From: Cryptosporangium sp044454545
Lineage (GTDB): Bacteria > Actinomycetota > Actinomycetes > Mycobacteriales > Cryptosporangiaceae
Direction: 5' to 3'
DNA length: 64,000 nt
Assembly (NCBI RefSeq): GCF_044454545.1
Contig: NZ_JBITDV010000013.1
Coordinates: 248,001-312,000, forward strand
Shown piece by piece: positions 8,018 through 17,550 of this stretch; position 1 is the stretch's first letter; each line of letters starts with the position of its first letter. Position numbers and translations under genes: made by a program. Below the pieces are notes generated by a model. It had not been told where the DNA came from and ran no database searches. It worked only from the letters and a program-made list of their open reading frames with translations.

Positions 8018-8584
8018 ATGGCCCGATGGCAAGCCGACGCGCGCGAGCGGCTGCGGCAGGCTGCCCTCGAGCTCTTCGCCGAACAGGGCTTCACCGCGAC
8101 CACGGTGCCGATGATCACCGCGCGGGCCGGCCTGACAACGCGCACGTTCTTCCGGCACTTCGCCGACAAACGCGAGGTGCTCTTCGCCGACGAGGCCGAG
8201 CTGCCCGCATACGCCGAGCAACTCGTCACCGAGGCTCCCGCCGATGCCAGCCCGCTGACCATCATCCTCGACGGCCTGCGCGCCGTCGCCGAGGCCCGGT
8301 TCGAGGGTCGTAAAGACACCGTCCGGCAGTGGCGCGCCATCGTCGCGACCGATGCCGGCCTGCGCGAGCGCGAGCTGCAGAAGCGGGCCGCGCTGGCCGC
8401 CGCGATCCGCGACGGTTTCTGCGCCCGCGGCCTCGATCCGACCCGTGCCGCCCTGCTCGCCGAGACGTCGGCGACCCTGATGTACGTGTCGGTCACCGAG
8501 TGGCTCGAGATCGACGACGACCGCAAGCTCTACGACGTCATCGAGACCGCCCTCGCCGCGCTACGGGCAACCCTTGATGCTTAG
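8018..8584 (+). CDS. TetR family transcriptional regulator
   Basis: A 188-residue repressor. The N-terminal helix-turn-helix domain spans residues 8-55 (RLRQAALELFAEQGFTATTV, then TRTFFRHFADKREVLFAD). The C-terminal ligand/dimer domain resembles the MftR-like group. It is divergent from the oxidoreductase at 6822, with candidate operators in between, so it most likely represses both itself and that gene. The inducer is unknown. Confidence 0.9.
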   Translation: MARWQADARERLRQAALELFAEQGFTATTVPMITARAGLTTRTFFRHFADKREVLFADEAELPAYAEQLVTEAPADASPLTIILDGLRAVAEARFEGRKDTVRQWRAIVATDAGLRERELQKRAALAAAIRDGFCARGLDPTRAALLAETSATLMYVSVTEWLEIDDDRKLYDVIETALAALRATLDA

Positions 8585-8803
8585 TGCCGCCTTCGGGTGA
8601 CGGCCCGGGCATCCGGATCTGTCGCCGTGCGCTGGTGGCCCGGCAACGGCGGGGCGGCCACGCCGACGTCGGCAGAGGTATGAGGAGATCAAAGGGCTGC
8701 CGAATTGCGGGCTTTCCGCGTGGTGTCACTGAGCCCTCTCGTCGCGTTTCCACGGTGGTCTGACGGGACGGAGCCTCTGGTTGCCTGGCGTTATCCTGCG
8801 TCC

Positions 8804-11743
8804 ATGACGAATGACGTCCCGAAAAGATATGCGGCGTTTCTTTCGTACAGTCGAGGGGCCGACGAGAAACTCGCGACCGAACTGCAGTATGGATTGGAAC
8901 GCCTGGCGAAACCGTGGAATAAGCGGAATTCGCTGCGGATATTCCGCGACAACGCCGGACTGGGCGCGAGTCCGGCATTGTGGGATTCCATTCGCGTGTC
9001 GATGGAAAGCTCCGAGTTCTTCGTTCTGCTCGCCTCGCCCGAGGCGGCCGGCTCGTCGTGGGTCGCCCGCGAGGTGGAGTACTGGCTCGCCCACCGACCG
9101 GCCGAGAAACTGCTGATCGCGGTGACCGCGGGCGAGATCCTCTGGCGGGACGATCGCTTCGACCCGGACGCCACGACGTGTCTTCCGGCCGCGGCGCTCA
9201 CCGGATTCACCACCGAGCCCCGATGGGTGGACCTCCGCGAGGTCCGTCGCACGGAGCAGTACTCGCTGCAGGCGCCTGCCTTCCTCGACGCGACCGCGGA
9301 GCTGGCGGCACCACTGCACCACCTGGGCAAGGACGATCTGATCGGCCGGGATCTAGCCCAGTTCCGGCGCACCCGCCGGCTGGCACGGACCGCGATCACC
9401 CTGCTCACCGTGCTTGCTCTCGGGGCCACCGCGAGCGCGCTGTTCGCGGTGGCCCAGCAGCGCGAGGCGCGCGACCAGCAACGCCTGGCCAGCGACCAGC
9501 AGCAGATCGCTGAGCAGCAGCGGAACGCGGCCGTCCGGCTCCAGCGCATCGCCACCAGCCGGCAATTGATCGCGCAGGCCGACAATCTGGCGGCCACCGA
9601 CCCGCGGGCCGCGGCAAGGCTGGCGCTGGCCGGCACGGACCTCCACGACGACCCCCAGAACCGGGCCGGTCTGGTGCGGGCCGTCGCGCAGTCGGACGTC
9701 CTCGCGCAGCTTGCCGACGGCGCCGCCGCGGTCACCGCTCTCGGCTACTCCCCGGACGGCCGGACCCTGGCGGTCGGCCGCAGCGACGGCAGCATCCGGC
9801 TCTGGACCACCGCGCCCGGGCGCCCACCGGTGCCGGCCGGCGCGTCGGTCCGCCCCTACAGGGACTGGGTCCTGACCCTGGCTTTCTCACCCGACGGTCG
9901 CACGCTCGTCAGCAGCGCAGCCGAAGAGGGGCACATCAGTTTATGGCGTATTACCTCTGGTGCTGCGCCGACGCTGATCGGTTCGCCCTTGGAGGTCGAG
10001 CCGGACGGGAACGTCATCACGGTTGCTTTCGCGCCGGATTCGCGGACGATTGCCACCGCGGGTGACGGCGGCACGGTGGCCCGGTGGAATATCAGCCGGC
10101 CGGACCGGCCGACCCAGGTCGGGGAATCGCTTGAGGTCGACGGGATGGGTACGGCGGCCTTTTCGTCTGACCTGCGACTCGTCGCAACCGGGAATTTCGA
10201 CGAGCCAGTTCGCTTGTGGGACCTTTCCGACCCGGAAGGTCCCCACCAATTGGGTGGTGAACTCCCGGTTGCCGACGAATGGGTGGTCGCCCTCGCTTTC
10301 ACCCCCGACCGGCGGACGCTCGCGGTGGCCAGCGGTGACGAAGGGGTTCAGCTCTGGGACCTGGCCAGACCGGATCGCCCGGCCAGCCTCGGAGCACGGC
10401 TGCCCGGCCGGGCCAGCGTCTCCCGGGTCCCCTGCGACAAGCCCTGCTCGACGACGGTCGGCATCACGTTCTCCCGGGACGGCCGTCGGCTGGCCGCCAC
10501 CAACGGGCGGGAGAGCGCGGCGGTGTGGGACCTCGCCGACCGGGCTCACCCGAAGCAGTCCGGGCGCCTCCTCCGCGCTCACACCGACGACATCTACGCG
10601 CTGGCGTTCGCGCCGGACGACCAGACGCTGGTGACCGGGAGCGCCGACGGCACGGCCCTGATCTGGGATCTGACCAACCGCTTCGAACCCCGGCGGCTGG
10701 CCGGACCGTTACCCGGCGACGGACTGTTCGACTTCGCCACGTTCGCGGGCGATGGCCACCTCCTCCTCAGCGGAAGCGACATCTGGGACATCGCCGATCC
10801 GAAGCGCCCCAGAAAGGTCAGCAGCCTGCCCGGCGTCGACGGAGACATCGCCCCGGCGGTCGCACCGGACGGCTGGACCCTGGCCACCGCCGGCCGGGAC
10901 CGGACCATCACGCTGTGGGACCTGCGTCACCCAGCCCACCCGGTCCCGATCACGAAGGTCCGGCCCCGGCCGCCCGCCGGCTTCGCCCCGGACCAGGAGT
11001 TGCCTCCGCACCTGGCCTTCTCGCCGAAGGGGGGACTGCTGGCCGAAGGCGGCTTCGGACAGAACTTCCTGCTCTGGGACGTCCGCGACCCGCGGCGCCC
11101 CACCCAGTTGAGCGAGACGAAGTATCCGCAGTTCGCGATCAACGCGATGGTGTTCTCCCCGAACGGCCGGACGCTGGTGATGTCCGGCCTGGACGAGAAG
11201 GTCGTCCTCTGGGACGTGTCCACGCCGGCCTCGCCCACGCTGCGCGGACGGCCTCTGACGAAGAACACCGGCGGTGTCAACACGCTGACCCTCTCCGGCG
11301 ACGGACGTGTGCTCGTCTCCGCCGGTCACGAGGTCATCCTCTGGGACCTGCAGTCCGGCAGCACGCCGGAACCGTTCGGCCCGGCACTGGAGCGGGAAGC
11401 CGAGTGGCTGGCGATCTCCCCGGACAGCCACACGCTCGCCGTGGCTGACCCCAACGTCGTGACGCTGTGGGACCTCACTGATCCCGCCCGGCCGACGCAA
11501 CTCGGTGGAGCCGCGGACGGGAACGGTGGTGGTTCGCTGACGGTCACCGCCATTGCCGCCGACGGGCACACGATGCTCAGCGGAGCCGGGGGCGGTGCGG
11601 TGATCCTCTGGGACATCTCCGGCCCCCGCTCCGTGGCCGCCGACCCCGTCGGACGCGCCTGCGCGATCGCCGGCCGCGGACTCGCCCCGACCGAGTGGGC
11701 TCAGGCCACCGGCAACCTGCCCTACCACCAGACCTGTCGCTAG
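8804..11743 (+). CDS. TIR-domain, transmembrane, WD40-repeat protein
   Basis: A 979-residue multidomain protein. Residues 5-140 form a TIR domain: AAFLSYSRGADEKLA, the BB-loop region RIFRDNAGLGAS, and SSWVAREVEYWL, whose Glu after Trp sits where TIR NADases place the catalytic Glu. A transmembrane helix (about 215-235, TAITLLTVLALGATASALFAV) is followed by a Gln/Arg-rich coiled coil, then 14 recognisable WD-type repeats ending in LWDL/VWDL. Fourteen repeats would make two seven-bladed propellers. The start ATG at 8804 is chosen because the TIR fold begins right after it. Such proteins are scaffolds or sensors in actinobacteria, and a TIR NADase effector in defence or stress is possible. No partner gene is adjacent. 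Confidence 0.88.
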   Translation: MTNDVPKRYAAFLSYSRGADEKLATELQYGLERLAKPWNKRNSLRIFRDNAGLGASPALWDSIRVSMESSEFFVLLASPEAAGSSWVAREVEYWLAHRPAEKLLIAVTAGEILWRDDRFDPDATTCLPAAALTGFTTEPRWVDLREVRRTEQYSLQAPAFLDATAELAAPLHHLGKDDLIGRDLAQFRRTRRLARTAITLLTVLALGATASALFAVAQQREARDQQRLASDQQQIAEQQRNAAVRLQRIATSRQLIAQADNLAATDPRAAARLALAGTDLHDDPQNRAGLVRAVAQSDVLAQLADGAAAVTALGYSPDGRTLAVGRSDGSIRLWTTAPGRPPVPAGASVRPYRDWVLTLAFSPDGRTLVSSAAEEGHISLWRITSGAAPTLIGSPLEVEPDGNVITVAFAPDSRTIATAGDGGTVARWNISRPDRPTQVGESLEVDGMGTAAFSSDLRLVATGNFDEPVRLWDLSDPEGPHQLGGELPVADEWVVALAFTPDRRTLAVASGDEGVQLWDLARPDRPASLGARLPGRASVSRVPCDKPCSTTVGITFSRDGRRLAATNGRESAAVWDLADRAHPKQSGRLLRAHTDDIYALAFAPDDQTLVTGSADGTALIWDLTNRFEPRRLAGPLPGDGLFDFATFAGDGHLLLSGSDIWDIADPKRPRKVSSLPGVDGDIAPAVAPDGWTLATAGRDRTITLWDLRHPAHPVPITKVRPRPPAGFAPDQELPPHLAFSPKGGLLAEGGFGQNFLLWDVRDPRRPTQLSETKYPQFAINAMVFSPNGRTLVMSGLDEKVVLWDVSTPASPTLRGRPLTKNTGGVNTLTLSGDGRVLVSAGHEVILWDLQSGSTPEPFGPALEREAEWLAISPDSHTLAVADPNVVTLWDLTDPARPTQLGGAADGNGGGSLTVTAIAADGHTMLSGAGGGAVILWDISGPRSVAADPVGRACAIAGRGLAPTEWAQATGNLPYHQTCR

Positions 11744-11899
11744 CAGGGCTGATTCGCTCCGGAGCAACGGTCGGCGAAAGTGATCTAGCGGACATCTACG
11801 CCCACGGGGGCTTCGGAGGCTGCTACGTTCCACGGCGACGTACGAAAGTCACTGCCCGGTAGGTAGTCCGGGTGACGCCGTCAGGCGTTCGTACACGAG

Positions 11900-11916
11900 C
11901 ATGACCGCGGGTCATG
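11900..11916. promoter_or_regulatory. palindrome upstream of FAD monooxygenase
   Basis: CATGACC-GCG-GGTCATG, a perfect seven-base inverted repeat about 50 bases before the start at 11965. It is placed like an operator, but no regulator gene lies next to it. The rest of the 221-base gap (11744-11964) shows no gene. Confidence 0.35.
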
Positions 11917-11964
11917 GCTCCACCAGTGCGTCTCTTGCCGCTACTACGCAGGAGACACACCTCG

Positions 11965-13200
11965 ATGTCTGAATTCAACGTACTTGTTGTCGGCGCCGGT
12001 CTCGGCGGCCTGACCCTGGCCCAGTCGCTTCGCGGCCGGGGTATCCGGGTCTCGGTGTTCGAACGTGACGCGAGTCCGTGGGACCGGCCGCAGGGCTACC
12101 GCCTCCACCTCGACGCCGACGCCCTCAACGCCGCCCGCGAGGTACTGCCGGAAGGCCTGCGAGACGTGTTCGAGGCCACCGCGCAGTACACCGAACCGTT
12201 CACCACGATCCTGGGCACGGATCTGTCGGTTCTCAAGCGCCTGCCCAGTCATGACGAGCACGGCCGGGGCGTGTGGCCGGAGCACGACGGCGCGCCGACC
12301 CATGCGAACGTCGACCGGGCGACGCTTCGTCAGTTGCTGCTCGCCGGGCTGGACGACGTCGTGCATTTCGGGAAGTCGCTGGACCACTACCGGAGCACCC
12401 CGGAGGGCGTCATCGCCTATTTCACCGACGGTAGTGAGGCGCGTGGTGACGTCCTCGTCGGTGCCGACGGAATCCGTTCGGCCGCACGCTCCCAGCGCGC
12501 GCCGGAACTGGTCACCGTCGATGCCGGGATCACCGCGATCTACGGTCGGGTGCCGATCGACGCGGCCGCGCCGCTGGTGCCCGCCGAGACCCTGACCGAC
12601 ATCTTCGAGATCGCCTCGGACCAGCGGAAAGTGTTCCTCGGACTCGGCTCCGTCTGCTTCCCCGTGCCTCCCACCGACGCAGCGGCCAAGTTCGCCCCCG
12701 ACATCTCCATGCGCGAGCAGAGCGACTATGTCGTCTGCATCGTCGGCGGCCGGCACGAGTATTTCCCCCACGCGGACGGGGCCCTGCGGGGCCAGTCGGG
12801 GGAGCGGCTCCAACAGGTGGCGGCGCAGATGCTGGATGCGTGGCCCGAGGCAGCGGCCGACGTCGTGCGGGCCGGCGACTCGGATTCGTTCTTCCTGGTG
12901 GAGATGTACACCAGCGTCCCAGGGACGCTGGATGCCCCGGCGAACGTCACTCTGCTGGGCGACGCCGTGCATGCGATGACTCCCACTCTCGGCCGCGGCG
13001 CCAACGTCGCGATGCGTGACGGCGCGCTGCTCGGCCGTGCCCTGGGCGAGGTCGCCGCGGGCCGGACGACGCCGGCGGACGCACTGGCGGCCTACGAGCG
13101 GGAGATGCTCGACTACGGCTTCGGCGTCGTGCGCGAAGCCGCCGAGATCGGACGGCAGCGCATGGCGCAGAACCCGCTTCCCCAGGAGGTAACGCGCTGA
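11965..13200 (+). CDS. FAD-dependent monooxygenase
   Basis: Class A flavoprotein hydroxylase-like enzyme, 411 residues. The dinucleotide motif is VVGAGLGGLT (residues 8-17), the middle motif is VGADGIRS, and the FAD-ribityl motif is GDAVHAMTPTLGRGAN. These enzymes insert one oxygen atom into aromatic or polyketide substrates using NAD(P)H. The start at 11965 is preceded by AGGAGA. A longer GTG or ATG reading is possible but begins before the flavin motif without need. It stands alone between a possible operator and a strong terminator. The substrate cannot be told; it resembles tetracycline/aklavinone-type monooxygenases as much as catabolic ones. Confidence 0.85.
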   Translation: MSEFNVLVVGAGLGGLTLAQSLRGRGIRVSVFERDASPWDRPQGYRLHLDADALNAAREVLPEGLRDVFEATAQYTEPFTTILGTDLSVLKRLPSHDEHGRGVWPEHDGAPTHANVDRATLRQLLLAGLDDVVHFGKSLDHYRSTPEGVIAYFTDGSEARGDVLVGADGIRSAARSQRAPELVTVDAGITAIYGRVPIDAAAPLVPAETLTDIFEIASDQRKVFLGLGSVCFPVPPTDAAAKFAPDISMREQSDYVVCIVGGRHEYFPHADGALRGQSGERLQQVAAQMLDAWPEAAADVVRAGDSDSFFLVEMYTSVPGTLDAPANVTLLGDAVHAMTPTLGRGANVAMRDGALLGRALGEVAAGRTTPADALAAYEREMLDYGFGVVREAAEIGRQRMAQNPLPQEVTR

Positions 13201-13203
13201 ACG

Positions 13204-13235
13204 CCGGCGGGCCGGACGTCGATCCGGCCCGCCGG
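13204..13235. terminator. bidirectional hairpin terminator
   Basis: A 13-base perfect stem, CCGGCGGGCCGGA / TCCGGCCCGCCGG, with a six-base loop lies between the convergent monooxygenase and diguanylate cyclase genes. It can serve both. Confidence 0.75.
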
Positions 13236-13245
13236 TCGCGGCGAT

Positions 13246-14280
13246 TCAGATGCCTTCGAACGTCGCGATCCGGTTGCGTCCCATCCGTTTCGCCGAGTAG
13301 AGCGCTTGATCCGCAGCCGCAGTCAACTCGGCAACGGTGACGCCGCCGGCCGGCGCCGACGCGACTCCGACGCTGAGGGTGGCTCCGCCGCCGGACCCGT
13401 GCGCCAGGCCAGAACGCAGGCGCTCCGCGATGGCCGCACCCTCCTCACTGTCGGCCCCTGGCATCAGCAGGGCGAACTCGTCACCGCCGAGGCGTCCGAC
13501 GTAGTCCGTGCTTCGGCAGCATTGCCGGAGAATCTCGGTCACGTCGCACAAGATCCGGTCTCCGGCCGCGTGACCATGGGTGTCGTTGATCGTCTTGAAA
13601 TGGTCGACGTCGAAGACGACGAGCGCGACCGGCCGGCCGGTTTGTACGGAGTCGGCGAGCGCAGCCCGGAAGACCTCGTCGAAGGAGCGTCGGTTCAGAG
13701 CTCCCGTGAGAGGATCCGTGCTCGCGTCTCGCGCCAGCAGGATGACCAACCGCTCGACCTCGCGGCGGAGCCGCTTGACGGTGAGCGACACGAGGGCCGC
13801 CACGATCGTGAAGAAGACGATCTCCGCCGACGCGTATACACCGAGGGGCGGGCGCGCCATCGAGACCGCATTACCCGCGATGGCGACCGCAAGCGTTGCC
13901 GCCAGCATGCGGTTGTTCAGGTAGTAAGCCGAATAGAGAATCGGTACGAGCAGCAGCAGACCGAGCTGGTGGCGCATGTCTACGAGAAGTGACTGGAACG
14001 TAGTCGCGCAGATCATGAACAACGGCAGGCACGACCAGACCACCTGGGGAAGGCGACCTGCAGCGGCGTAGAGAAGTCCGCCCAGGACGAGTTGACCAAC
14101 CCCGACGCCGAACGTTCCGGCTTGCGTGGACGTCCAGCGGTCGGGTGCCCCGAACACGATCAACCCGAAAATTGTCCCGTTGAGATTCAGCACGACGAGG
14201 TACGCGGCGATGCCCTTGGTCGCGATCCATCGTCCGTCGGCAGAGTTCAGGGCGGAAGGGATGTCGGTCCGCACGCTCAC
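13246..14280 (-). CDS. membrane diguanylate cyclase (GGDEF)
   Basis: Makes cyclic di-GMP from two GTP. The 344-residue protein has five or six N-terminal hydrophobic segments (residues 20-180, for example YLVVLNLNGTIFGLIVF and EIVFFTIVAALVSLTV) and then a complete GGDEF domain. The catalytic RLGGDEFALL motif is intact. An RSTD sequence five residues before it matches the RxxD product-inhibition site. No EAL domain is present. GTG at 14280 is chosen as the start; TTG at 14283 or an internal GTG are alternatives. Whatever the membrane part senses is unknown. Confidence 0.9.
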   Translation of the reverse strand: MSVRTDIPSALNSADGRWIATKGIAAYLVVLNLNGTIFGLIVFGAPDRWTSTQAGTFGVGVGQLVLGGLLYAAAGRLPQVVWSCLPLFMICATTFQSLLVDMRHQLGLLLLVPILYSAYYLNNRMLAATLAVAIAGNAVSMARPPLGVYASAEIVFFTIVAALVSLTVKRLRREVERLVILLARDASTDPLTGALNRRSFDEVFRAALADSVQTGRPVALVVFDVDHFKTINDTHGHAAGDRILCDVTEILRQCCRSTDYVGRLGGDEFALLMPGADSEEGAAIAERLRSGLAHGSGGGATLSVGVASAPAGGVTVAELTAAADQALYSAKRMGRNRIATFEGI

Positions 14281-14394
14281 CAATCGGCAGCGGCCTCGCC
14301 GAACTGAGGCGAAGTTGCTCGCGACGGCGCTGCCGTCGGCAGGCCGGAGCGAATCATGGCCTGCCGACGGTGCCCGAGCATTCGACCCTTCCTT

Positions 14395-15336
14395 TCAGCG
14401 CGACGAGCGCTTCTCGATCGCGCGCCTCGCGAATCCGAGATCCCACATGATCATCGGGTTGTAGCGCTGGAGTTCCGGCGCCGAGCCCAGGCGGATCCGG
14501 CGCGCGATCGACACTCCCTCCGGCGTCGGCACCGGCTGATCGGAGAGTTCATCCCGGAGGATCTCCTGGAGCCGGATCAGCCTGGTCTCGTCCAACGCAC
14601 CAAAATGCTCGCCCAGCAACTCGGCGCATTCCGACCGCATGATGCCCACGACCCGAGCCGGATCCGTCCGGAACAGCTCCGACGCGTCGAACGCGGAATC
14701 GACCAGTGTCTGGACCGCGTCCGCCCGGTGCGCGGCGGTCTCCTCGGTCGTGGTGAGCGTGACCGTGCCTCCCTCGAACGGGTACGGCTCGTACGGCAAC
14801 TCACGCAGGCCGGCTGCCAGCGCGTCGTCGGCGTACAGGTTCGTCACGAAGCAGGCGTCGCACTCACCCTCGAGTACCTTCCGCCAGTGCCCCATCCGTC
14901 CGTACTCCCGGTCGGAGTACGTGAGGAACTCGATCGAGGAGCCGAGACCGATGTCAGCGGCCCACAACTGCGGCAGAAGGGCCTGTGGTCCGGGTGAGCG
15001 CAGAGCGAAACGTTTCCCTCGCAGGTCGCCGATCGACCGGATACCCGGCCCGACGAGCAGCTTCTCCAGCCACCGGCTCGAGGTCGAAGCGACACAGACC
15101 AGCGGCAGACCACGGGCCCGGTAGCTCTGCAGACCCCAGTAATTCTCCGCAATGACGTCGATCTCGCCATCGATCAGCAGGTCGCCCCAGTCGTGACCGG
15201 TGGGGCCCGACGTCAATCGGGACATGTCGTAGCGGACGATCTCCAGATCCAGTCCGCGCATCTTCGCGCAGTCGCGTAACAAGAACAGATACGGCGTCCG
15301 ATCGACATCCCGATAGGTGACGCTCAGCGTCAGCAC
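14395..15336 (-). CDS. periplasmic-binding-fold protein, NMT1/4,5-dihydroxyphthalate decarboxylase-like
   Basis: A 313-residue protein with the fold of NMT1/THI5-like solute-binding proteins but without a signal peptide or lipobox, so it is probably cytoplasmic. Cytoplasmic members include 4,5-dihydroxyphthalate decarboxylase. Visible motifs are DGEIDVIAENYWGLQSYR, SIGDLRGKRFALRSPGPQAL and FVTNLYADDAL. It is the last gene of the leftward aromatic cluster, nine bases after RidA. The context favours an aromatic-acid decarboxylase or ligand-binding role. It starts with GTG. Enzyme versus binding protein is unresolved. Confidence 0.6.
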   Translation of the reverse strand: MLTLSVTYRDVDRTPYLFLLRDCAKMRGLDLEIVRYDMSRLTSGPTGHDWGDLLIDGEIDVIAENYWGLQSYRARGLPLVCVASTSSRWLEKLLVGPGIRSIGDLRGKRFALRSPGPQALLPQLWAADIGLGSSIEFLTYSDREYGRMGHWRKVLEGECDACFVTNLYADDALAAGLRELPYEPYPFEGGTVTLTTTEETAAHRADAVQTLVDSAFDASELFRTDPARVVGIMRSECAELLGEHFGALDETRLIRLQEILRDELSDQPVPTPEGVSIARRIRLGSAPELQRYNPMIMWDLGFARRAIEKRSSR

Positions 15337-15345
15337 TGCGCGCGC

Positions 15346-15741
15346 TCAGCCGGCCAGCGCAACGATGTCGAGAGCGAAATGCGCGTTGCCGCCGGGCGCC
15401 GGGCTCGCGTCGGACACCTCGACCGCGGTGCGCGCCGGCGGGTCGGTCGGAAAGTACTCCAGCCAGACGTCGTGGAATTCCTTCCGGTACTTCAGATCGC
15501 TCAGATACAGCATCACTTTGACGACGTGCTGAAGACTGGAGCCGGAACCTTCGAGGATCACCTTCAGATTCTCGAAGGCTTGCCGAGCCTGGGTCGTCGT
15601 GTCGTCGCTGAGCGTATTGGTCTCCGGATCCCGGCCGCGAATGGCCGACAGAAAGATGAAGCCGTTGGCGCGTACGCCGGGCACCATGCCTTTGATCCGT
15701 TCGGGCGCTCCCGGCGGGTTGGGAATCGTTTCGCGGTCCAT
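15346..15741 (-). CDS. RidA family (YjgF/YER057c/UK114) enamine/imine deaminase
   Basis: A 131-residue trimeric-type RidA protein. Family members hydrolyse reactive enamines or imines; one branch is 2-aminomuconate deaminase of 2-aminophenol breakdown. Seen here are the RidA core GFIFLSAIRGRDPETNTL, the QARQAFENLKVILEGSGSSL helix and VVKVMLYLSDL. The residue corresponding to the usual Arg near the active site lies in PPARTAVEVS. It sits between the hydrolase and the decarboxylase-like gene, 12 bases downstream of the hydrolase stop. A catabolic deaminase role is inferred from its neighbours rather than proved. Confidence 0.85.
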   Translation of the reverse strand: MDRETIPNPPGAPERIKGMVPGVRANGFIFLSAIRGRDPETNTLSDDTTTQARQAFENLKVILEGSGSSLQHVVKVMLYLSDLKYRKEFHDVWLEYFPTDPPARTAVEVSDASPAPGGNAHFALDIVALAG

Positions 15742-15753
15742 GGCAGCCTCCAG

Positions 15754-16581
15754 TTATTTGAGCAGGAAGTCGGTGACGAGCCGGGCGAACTCCGCCGGAT
15801 GCTCGGTCGCGACGAAATGGCCGCTGTTACCGCCCCAGACGTGCGCCTGCACGTCCGGGATCTCCTCGAGCGCGGCAAGGACGCCGGCGACCGGGATCAT
15901 CCCGTCGTGGTTGCCCCACGTCACGAGCACTTTCGCGGTGAGCGAGCGGAGTTCCTCGACCAGATCGGAATTCGAGCCCGCGTTCATCTCCGTGCGGCTG
16001 GCGAGATGGTCCGGCCTGTTCGCGGCGCGGAACCGCGCCGCGAGCGCCTCCGGTGTGCGCAGGTCCGGGTTCGGCGTGAACTGCTCCATCATCGCTTCCA
16101 TGTTGGCCGGCGTCGGCTCCTTGGCGAACGCGCCGACCGCCTTGAGGCCGGGCGTCGGACCGGGGTGCTGGCTGGGCGCGTACGCCTGGATGACGATCCG
16201 GCCGACCCGGCCGGGGTAGTCGATGCCGAAGCGCAGGGCCGCGGCACTGAACGCCGACGACCCGTACAAGTGGACGGTCCCGAGGCCGAGGTGATCGGCG
16301 AGCCCCTTCTTCAGCCGGGCGCAGAAGATGTCCATCGGGACGTCCTGGCGGCTGACGTGCATCTGCGACTCGCCGAATCCCGGCATGTCGACGAGGAGCA
16401 CCCGGAAGTTCTCGGCGAGGGCATCGAGTACCCACTTGGTGTTGTCCCAGGCGTTCGCCCCGGGACCGCCGCCGTGCGTGCAGATCAGCGCGGGGCCGTC
16501 GCCGGCCTCGTTGTAGTGGAGCCGAATACCGTCGATCTCGACGAATCGGTCCGTCTCTTCCTTGCTGTATTTGCTTTCCAT
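15754..16581 (-). CDS. alpha/beta hydrolase, meta-cleavage product hydrolase type
   Basis: A 275-residue hydrolase of the MhpC/BphD group, which cleaves C-C bonds in ring-fission products. It shows the oxyanion region HGGGPGANAWDN, nucleophile elbow LYGSSAFSA (Ser in GSS), acid Asp in VTWGNHDGMIP and catalytic His in WGGNSGHFV. ATG at 16581 is chosen because an acceptable ribosome site precedes it and homology begins there. Longer readings overlap the dioxygenase gene. It follows the LigB dioxygenase by 17 bases, which fits sequential ring opening and hydrolysis. Confidence 0.85.
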   Translation of the reverse strand: MESKYSKEETDRFVEIDGIRLHYNEAGDGPALICTHGGGPGANAWDNTKWVLDALAENFRVLLVDMPGFGESQMHVSRQDVPMDIFCARLKKGLADHLGLGTVHLYGSSAFSAAALRFGIDYPGRVGRIVIQAYAPSQHPGPTPGLKAVGAFAKEPTPANMEAMMEQFTPNPDLRTPEALAARFRAANRPDHLASRTEMNAGSNSDLVEELRSLTAKVLVTWGNHDGMIPVAGVLAALEEIPDVQAHVWGGNSGHFVATEHPAEFARLVTDFLLK

Positions 16582-16598
16582 GCCGTTCACCTTTCGAC

Positions 16599-17531
16599 TC
16601 AGGACCGCCAGAAACCGACGCCCATCCCCATCAGCCCGCGATACATCGGCTCGTAGACCAGCGATTCCGGTTCGGTCCCACGCAGCGCGCCGAGCAGCAC
16701 GAGCCATTGACGGAACTCGACCTCGCCGTTGTCGAGCAGGTCCTTCGACGACAGGCTCTTGAGCGCGTCGGCGTCGCCCGCTTCGATCCAGCTCAGTACC
16801 CGGCGATCGAAGTCCTCGGAGATGTCGCCCATCGTGAGCGGCCCGCCGTACTCCCGATACGGATAGCCGGCACTGAAGTGGGAGAGGCCTCCGGAGGCGT
16901 AGAGCACGAGCCGCTCGGATCCGGGCAGTTCGTCCAGGCATCGGCGGATGCCTTCGCCGAACTCGTAACAACGACTCGGCGTCGCGGCCGGCAGGTTGAT
17001 CGCGTTGACGAAGACCAGCACCACCGGCGCGTCCGGCCGGAGCAGGGTGAGGATTTGGGCGTGCGCGTGGGAGATCAGCAGGTCGTCCGGGAACGCGCTG
17101 GACGACGTCAGATCGAAGCCCTGGTCGACCAAGCTGCCGTGGAGGGCCTTCGCGAGCCCGGCGTTGCAGCGGTAAGCCGTCGTCTCCTTCGACTCGGGGT
17201 CGTAGGCCCGGATGTGCTCGCCGGTGTAGAGGGAAAATTGGGGGACCGTGTCGGTGTAGTTCTCTTCCTGGTCGTCCCCGATGATGATCAGCGTGTCGGG
17301 GGCGAGCTGGACCAGCTGGTCACGGAGCTGCTGGAAGGCGACGCCCAGCTTCTGGAACCGTTCGTTGCTCTCTTCGGGGCTCTCGTCCGCGAGTTTGGGG
17401 TGCTGGGGCGGCGGGGTGCCGTACTTCGCCGCGAAACGCTCCCGGCTCAGCTCCCGCCGGGTTTCCCAGTTGTGCGGATCGACGAGGGCGTAGGCGTGCG
17501 AGGACGCCATCCCTGCCAGGACCTCGGCCAT
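16599..17531 (-). CDS. extradiol ring-cleavage dioxygenase, LigB (class III) family
   Basis: A 310-residue non-heme iron dioxygenase of the LigB/protocatechuate 4,5-dioxygenase superfamily. It opens dihydroxylated (or aminophenolic) rings next to the hydroxyl pair. An early His lies in ASSHAYAL, TLIIIGDDQEEN forms the central strand, and a later iron-site region contains YASGGLSHFSAGYPY. The combination with RidA and a meta-cleavage hydrolase recalls 2-aminophenol or gallate/protocatechuate routes. It lies 19 bases downstream of the hydantoinase-A-like gene in one leftward operon. The exact substrate is unknown. Confidence 0.85.
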   Translation of the reverse strand: MAEVLAGMASSHAYALVDPHNWETRRELSRERFAAKYGTPPPQHPKLADESPEESNERFQKLGVAFQQLRDQLVQLAPDTLIIIGDDQEENYTDTVPQFSLYTGEHIRAYDPESKETTAYRCNAGLAKALHGSLVDQGFDLTSSSAFPDDLLISHAHAQILTLLRPDAPVVLVFVNAINLPAATPSRCYEFGEGIRRCLDELPGSERLVLYASGGLSHFSAGYPYREYGGPLTMGDISEDFDRRVLSWIEAGDADALKSLSSKDLLDNGEVEFRQWLVLLGALRGTEPESLVYEPMYRGLMGMGVGFWRS

Positions 17532-17550
17532 TGTTCTGCTCTCCTTCGTC

